Assembly (NCBI RefSeq): GCF_900167025.1
Contig: NZ_FUXC01000012.1
Coordinates: 37,062-101,061 of the forward strand
Direction: 5' to 3'
DNA: 64,000 nt
DNA from: Treponema berlinense
GTDB lineage: Bacteria > Spirochaetota > Spirochaetia > Treponematales > Treponemataceae
Shown: one piece after another, positions 61,961 to 64,000 of the stretch
How the letters are laid out: every line of letters starts with the position of its first letter
How positions within the stretch are numbered: position 1 is the stretch's first letter
Notes under the pieces: generated by a model
Seen by the model: the letters and a program-made list of their open reading frames with translations, nothing else
Told to the model about the DNA's origin: nothing
Database searches by the model: none
Program-made: the position numbers and the translations under genes

Positions 61961-63286
61961 TTACATATCATTCATACTCAAACCTAGCGTTTGAATGGAA
62001 TATCCATCAATCACAGGCTTAACAGCAGATTTAAAGTTATTTACCTTTTCAGCAAGCTTTAAAAGATTTATTCTGCCGGCCTGGCGCTTCACTTCGTAAA
62101 AATCACAAGTGTTTTCAAAATCATTGACAGCTATCACATCAATTTCATTTTCACCTTTACGGTCCCACCAGCCGCCAATTCTTGTGAGTTGCCTTTCCTC
62201 GTTAATCTTATTTGTAAAATACTGCTCCAAAGTTTTTCCAGTAAAAGTTTCATAATCCCTTAAAATTACAGATTTCAATAAATCATACTGCCCAAGTTCC
62301 ACAAGACTCTGATTTGCATAAATAAAACGAAAATAAAACCTCAAATAACAGTCTGTAATCTGCCATCGGGCATTACGGCTTTCTTTTTTTGAATACAATG
62401 GACGTATAGGTTTTATAACATTATAAACCTTGTAAAGATTGGCAAGATATGCGCCTGTGTTTTTCTGAATCACTGAGTCAATTTCATTTTGAGCAGTCAG
62501 CCCCCTGGAAATCAAGGCAAGAATTGAAAAATAAACTCCGTAATCTTTGCCCATCTCACTTACAAGAATATCCTTGCCGTCAATAAGAAAAGGTGAAGTT
62601 ATTCCTGTAACGTAATCAATCATTTTTTCCTTTGTCGTGCTTCCAGAATCCATAAGCAAAGAAATATACTTTGCTACTCCCCCGCTTAACATATAAAGAC
62701 ACAGCAAATCTTCATTTGTATAAGATGAATTATAATCGCTTAAGATTTCTTTGCAGATAGAAGGTGAAAATGGAGTTAAATTGATTTCTCCTGTGGCACG
62801 GCCAAAAAGAGGTTCCTTATCATCTTCAAAGATTTTTTTCATCATGGAATAAACAGAACCACAGACGATAAGGTTTATTTTTGAATCTCCCTTGTTGCTG
62901 TCCCATATATTTTGCATCTGGCTGAAAAAAGCTTGATTTATATTTTGGAGATCCTGAAATTCATCAATAACAAGAATAAAGTGTTTCTGTTTTGAATACT
63001 GCATAATCTGTTCAAAAAGATCAGAGAGAGCTGTAATTTTTCCAAATATTTTCAGACCAATATCATCTGCCAGGCTTTTCTGCCACTGTTCGCAAAGGAG
63101 AGGTTCTGAACTGCGCGTTGTAAATAAGTAACAACTGTTTTTCTTTTCAATATATTTTTTCAAGAGTTCAGTTTTTCCAATTCGACGGCGGCCTGTTATA
63201 ACTGTAAAATTAGCAGAATTTAATGAATTTTTTTCTATTTGTTCCAAGGCTTTGAGTTCATTCTTATGGCCATAAAAACTTTTCAT
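61961..63286 (-). CDS. AAA-family ATPase with DUF234 nuclease-like domain
   Basis: The 441-residue protein has an ATPase_2 domain: Walker A ITGRRRIGKTELLKKYI near residue 30, Walker B FILVIDEFQDLQ near 112 and VCGSVYSMMKKIF sensor. A winged-helix and DUF234 C-terminus with PD-(D/E)XK-like residues follows (RKGENEIDVIAVNDFENTCDFYEVKRQ near 395). This group is widespread in archaea and anaerobic bacteria and unrelated in its C-terminus to the DUF4143 ATPase at 52019. Function is unknown. GGAG lies 11 nt before the start, a loose spacing. Confidence 0.86.
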   Translation of the reverse strand: MKSFYGHKNELKALEQIEKNSLNSANFTVITGRRRIGKTELLKKYIEKKNSCYLFTTRSSEPLLCEQWQKSLADDIGLKIFGKITALSDLFEQIMQYSKQKHFILVIDEFQDLQNINQAFFSQMQNIWDSNKGDSKINLIVCGSVYSMMKKIFEDDKEPLFGRATGEINLTPFSPSICKEILSDYNSSYTNEDLLCLYMLSGGVAKYISLLMDSGSTTKEKMIDYVTGITSPFLIDGKDILVSEMGKDYGVYFSILALISRGLTAQNEIDSVIQKNTGAYLANLYKVYNVIKPIRPLYSKKESRNARWQITDCYLRFYFRFIYANQSLVELGQYDLLKSVILRDYETFTGKTLEQYFTNKINEERQLTRIGGWWDRKGENEIDVIAVNDFENTCDFYEVKRQAGRINLLKLAEKVNNFKSAVKPVIDGYSIQTLGLSMNDM

Positions 63287-63437
63287 GTTAATTTAATCTC
63301 CATTATTTTAATTGTTATTAAAACAATACGATACAAAAGGCAATTTTTCAACCATGGAATGTAATCGGGCTTAACCCGATAATCCGTTGGATAGATTGTC
63401 GTGTCAAGCACGGCAATGACACTTGGCCACCGGGCAG

Positions 63438-63481
63438 TTCCGCTTAGAACAGGAAGATGATTTTTGTTCTAAGCGGAAAGG
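63438..63481. repeat. Hairpin with 14-bp arms
   Basis: TTCCGCTTAGAACA and TGTTCTAAGCGGAA pair perfectly. It follows GTCAAGCACGGCAATGAC, a phrase resembling widely dispersed bacterial repeats. Confidence 0.6.
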
Positions 63482-63547
63482 GCTTCCTGCTGGAGCAGGA
63501 ACGTAATTCCGGCTAGAGATGGAAAGGACTTCCTGCTAAAAGAGGAA
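63475..63547. repeat. Pair of 27-bp direct repeats
   Basis: 63475-63501 and 63521-63547 share GGAAAGG-CTTCCTGCT and a GAGGAA or GCAGGAA end, 46 bp apart in start position. The 623-bp gap before the Rpn gene is otherwise filled with hairpins and duplicated promoter elements. Confidence 0.6.
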
Positions 63548-63573
63548 GAAACACTGTTATAATCAAAAAAAAC

Positions 63574-63671
63574 GACAACCGCTTGCAATTTGATATTACA
63601 ATTAAAAAAACAAATCAACTTTTTTCCTCAAAAAATGTCAAAAGTTGACAACCGCTTACAATATATATAAT
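63574..63671 (+). promoter_or_regulatory. Duplicated promoter region upstream of the Rpn gene
   Basis: GACAACCGCTT[G/A]CAAT occurs at 63574-63589 and 63647-63662. The second has TTGACA (63645-63650), 15 nt, TATAAT (63666-63671). The first pairs with TATTAC (63594-63599). Confidence 0.6.
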
Positions 63672-63734
63672 GAGCGAATCTGAAAAAATCAAAACCTTTA
63701 TCATCACAAAGCCTTCATTTTCCTCAAATCAAAA

Positions 63735-63909
63735 ACTTTTTACAGGAGAACAAAGATAAAAACAACTGAAAATAACGTCTGTTTTTATCTTTTAAAGTTT
63801 GCGTTGCAAACTTTCTTATCATCGCTTGTTTCTCACTTCGTTGCGAAACAGCTTAAAAAGTCAATTCTAAAACTGAAGTTTTAATCTTGACTTTTTACAG
63901 GAGAACAAA
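63735..63909 (+). promoter_or_regulatory. Duplicated ribosome-binding region enclosing a hairpin-rich leader
   Basis: A 20-nt direct repeat containing TACAGGAGAACAAA occurs at 63735-63754 and 63890-63909. Between the copies lie four hairpins: GATAAAAACA/TGTTTTTATC, AAAGTTTGC/GCAAACTTT, TGTTTC/GAAACA and AAAAAGTCAA/TTGACTTTTT. Confidence 0.65.
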
Positions 63910-64000
63910 ATGGAAAAAGAGCCCACTCCGCTCGAAAAATGGAACAGCCTGACCCTTGCGAACAACTTTATCTTCTGCAAGGTCCTCGAGGAAAATCCCG
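63910..64000 (+). CDS. Rpn-type PD-(D/E)XK nuclease / putative transposase, N-terminal fragment
   Basis: Only the first 30 codons are in the window. The reading after a short acidic start, LTLANNFIFCKVLEENP, matches the conserved opening of the Rpn/PDDEXK-type 'recombination-promoting nuclease/putative transposase' family common in treponemes. An AGGAG lies 7-8 nt upstream of the ATG. The catalytic region lies beyond the window, so intactness cannot be judged. Confidence 0.72.
   Translation, partial: MEKEPTPLEKWNSLTLANNFIFCKVLEENP

Noticed and set aside
63360..63550. CRISPR-like repeats before the Rpn gene
   Set aside because: There are only two 27-bp repeats and one hairpin, with no regular spacers and no cas genes in the window.

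Overview
The window looks like the origin-proximal part of a Treponema-type spirochaete chromosome. The host assignment is inferred from gene content, not from an rRNA gene. Supporting features are the dnaN-recF-DUF721 order, an archaeal-type PheT, a PPi-type phosphofructokinase, a cyclophilin-FKBP lipoprotein, AT-rich coding sequence and GC-rich intergenic repeats. No tRNA, rRNA, CRISPR array or complete transposase gene was found.

Layout. 1-7115 is a co-directional block: the 3' end of dnaN, recF, a DciA-like DUF721 gene, rpmH, rnpA, yidD, yidC, khpB/jag, a secreted unknown and a dual-family prolyl isomerase lipoprotein. 7367-30731 is built around hexuronate catabolism: uxaC, uxaA, uxaB and kdgK (all minus strand), plus a large AraC-type regulator and an LplB/YtcP-type ABC importer (plus strand). 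The recombination nuclease pair addB-addA, a GNAT gene, a TrmH-type methylase and a GerMN protein are interspersed. Together UxaC, UxaB, UxaA and KdgK convert galacturonate to KDPG, and the importer is the likely route for a pectin-derived substrate. 30878-46701 is mostly housekeeping and envelope genes: proS, PPi-PFK, lspA, an ATPase-HDOD fusion, hemolysin III, MATE and carB.

47167-53613 is an accessory, defence-like segment: a rhuM gene flanked by repeat elements, an MmeI-like restriction-modification gene, and an AAA/DUF4143 ATPase with an operator-like repeat array. The restriction-modification gene carries an inserted 431-bp element encoding a four-helix-bundle (23S rRNA IVS-type) protein, yet its own frame stays open throughout. 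53613-61735 returns to core genes (Nudix, pheT, yhbY, queH, argA, putP). The right end holds an AAA/DUF234 ATPase and the start of an Rpn-type nuclease gene behind a hairpin-rich, duplicated leader.

Two themes run through the window. First, GC-rich structured repeats occupy many intergenic gaps. One family keeps a hairpin whose arms change sequence between copies but still pair. Another is bounded by GCGTT/AACGC ends and sits around rhuM. Second, at least seven genes have a promoter whose -10 box ends only 6-9 nt before the ATG with no Shine-Dalgarno sequence, which predicts leaderless mRNAs.
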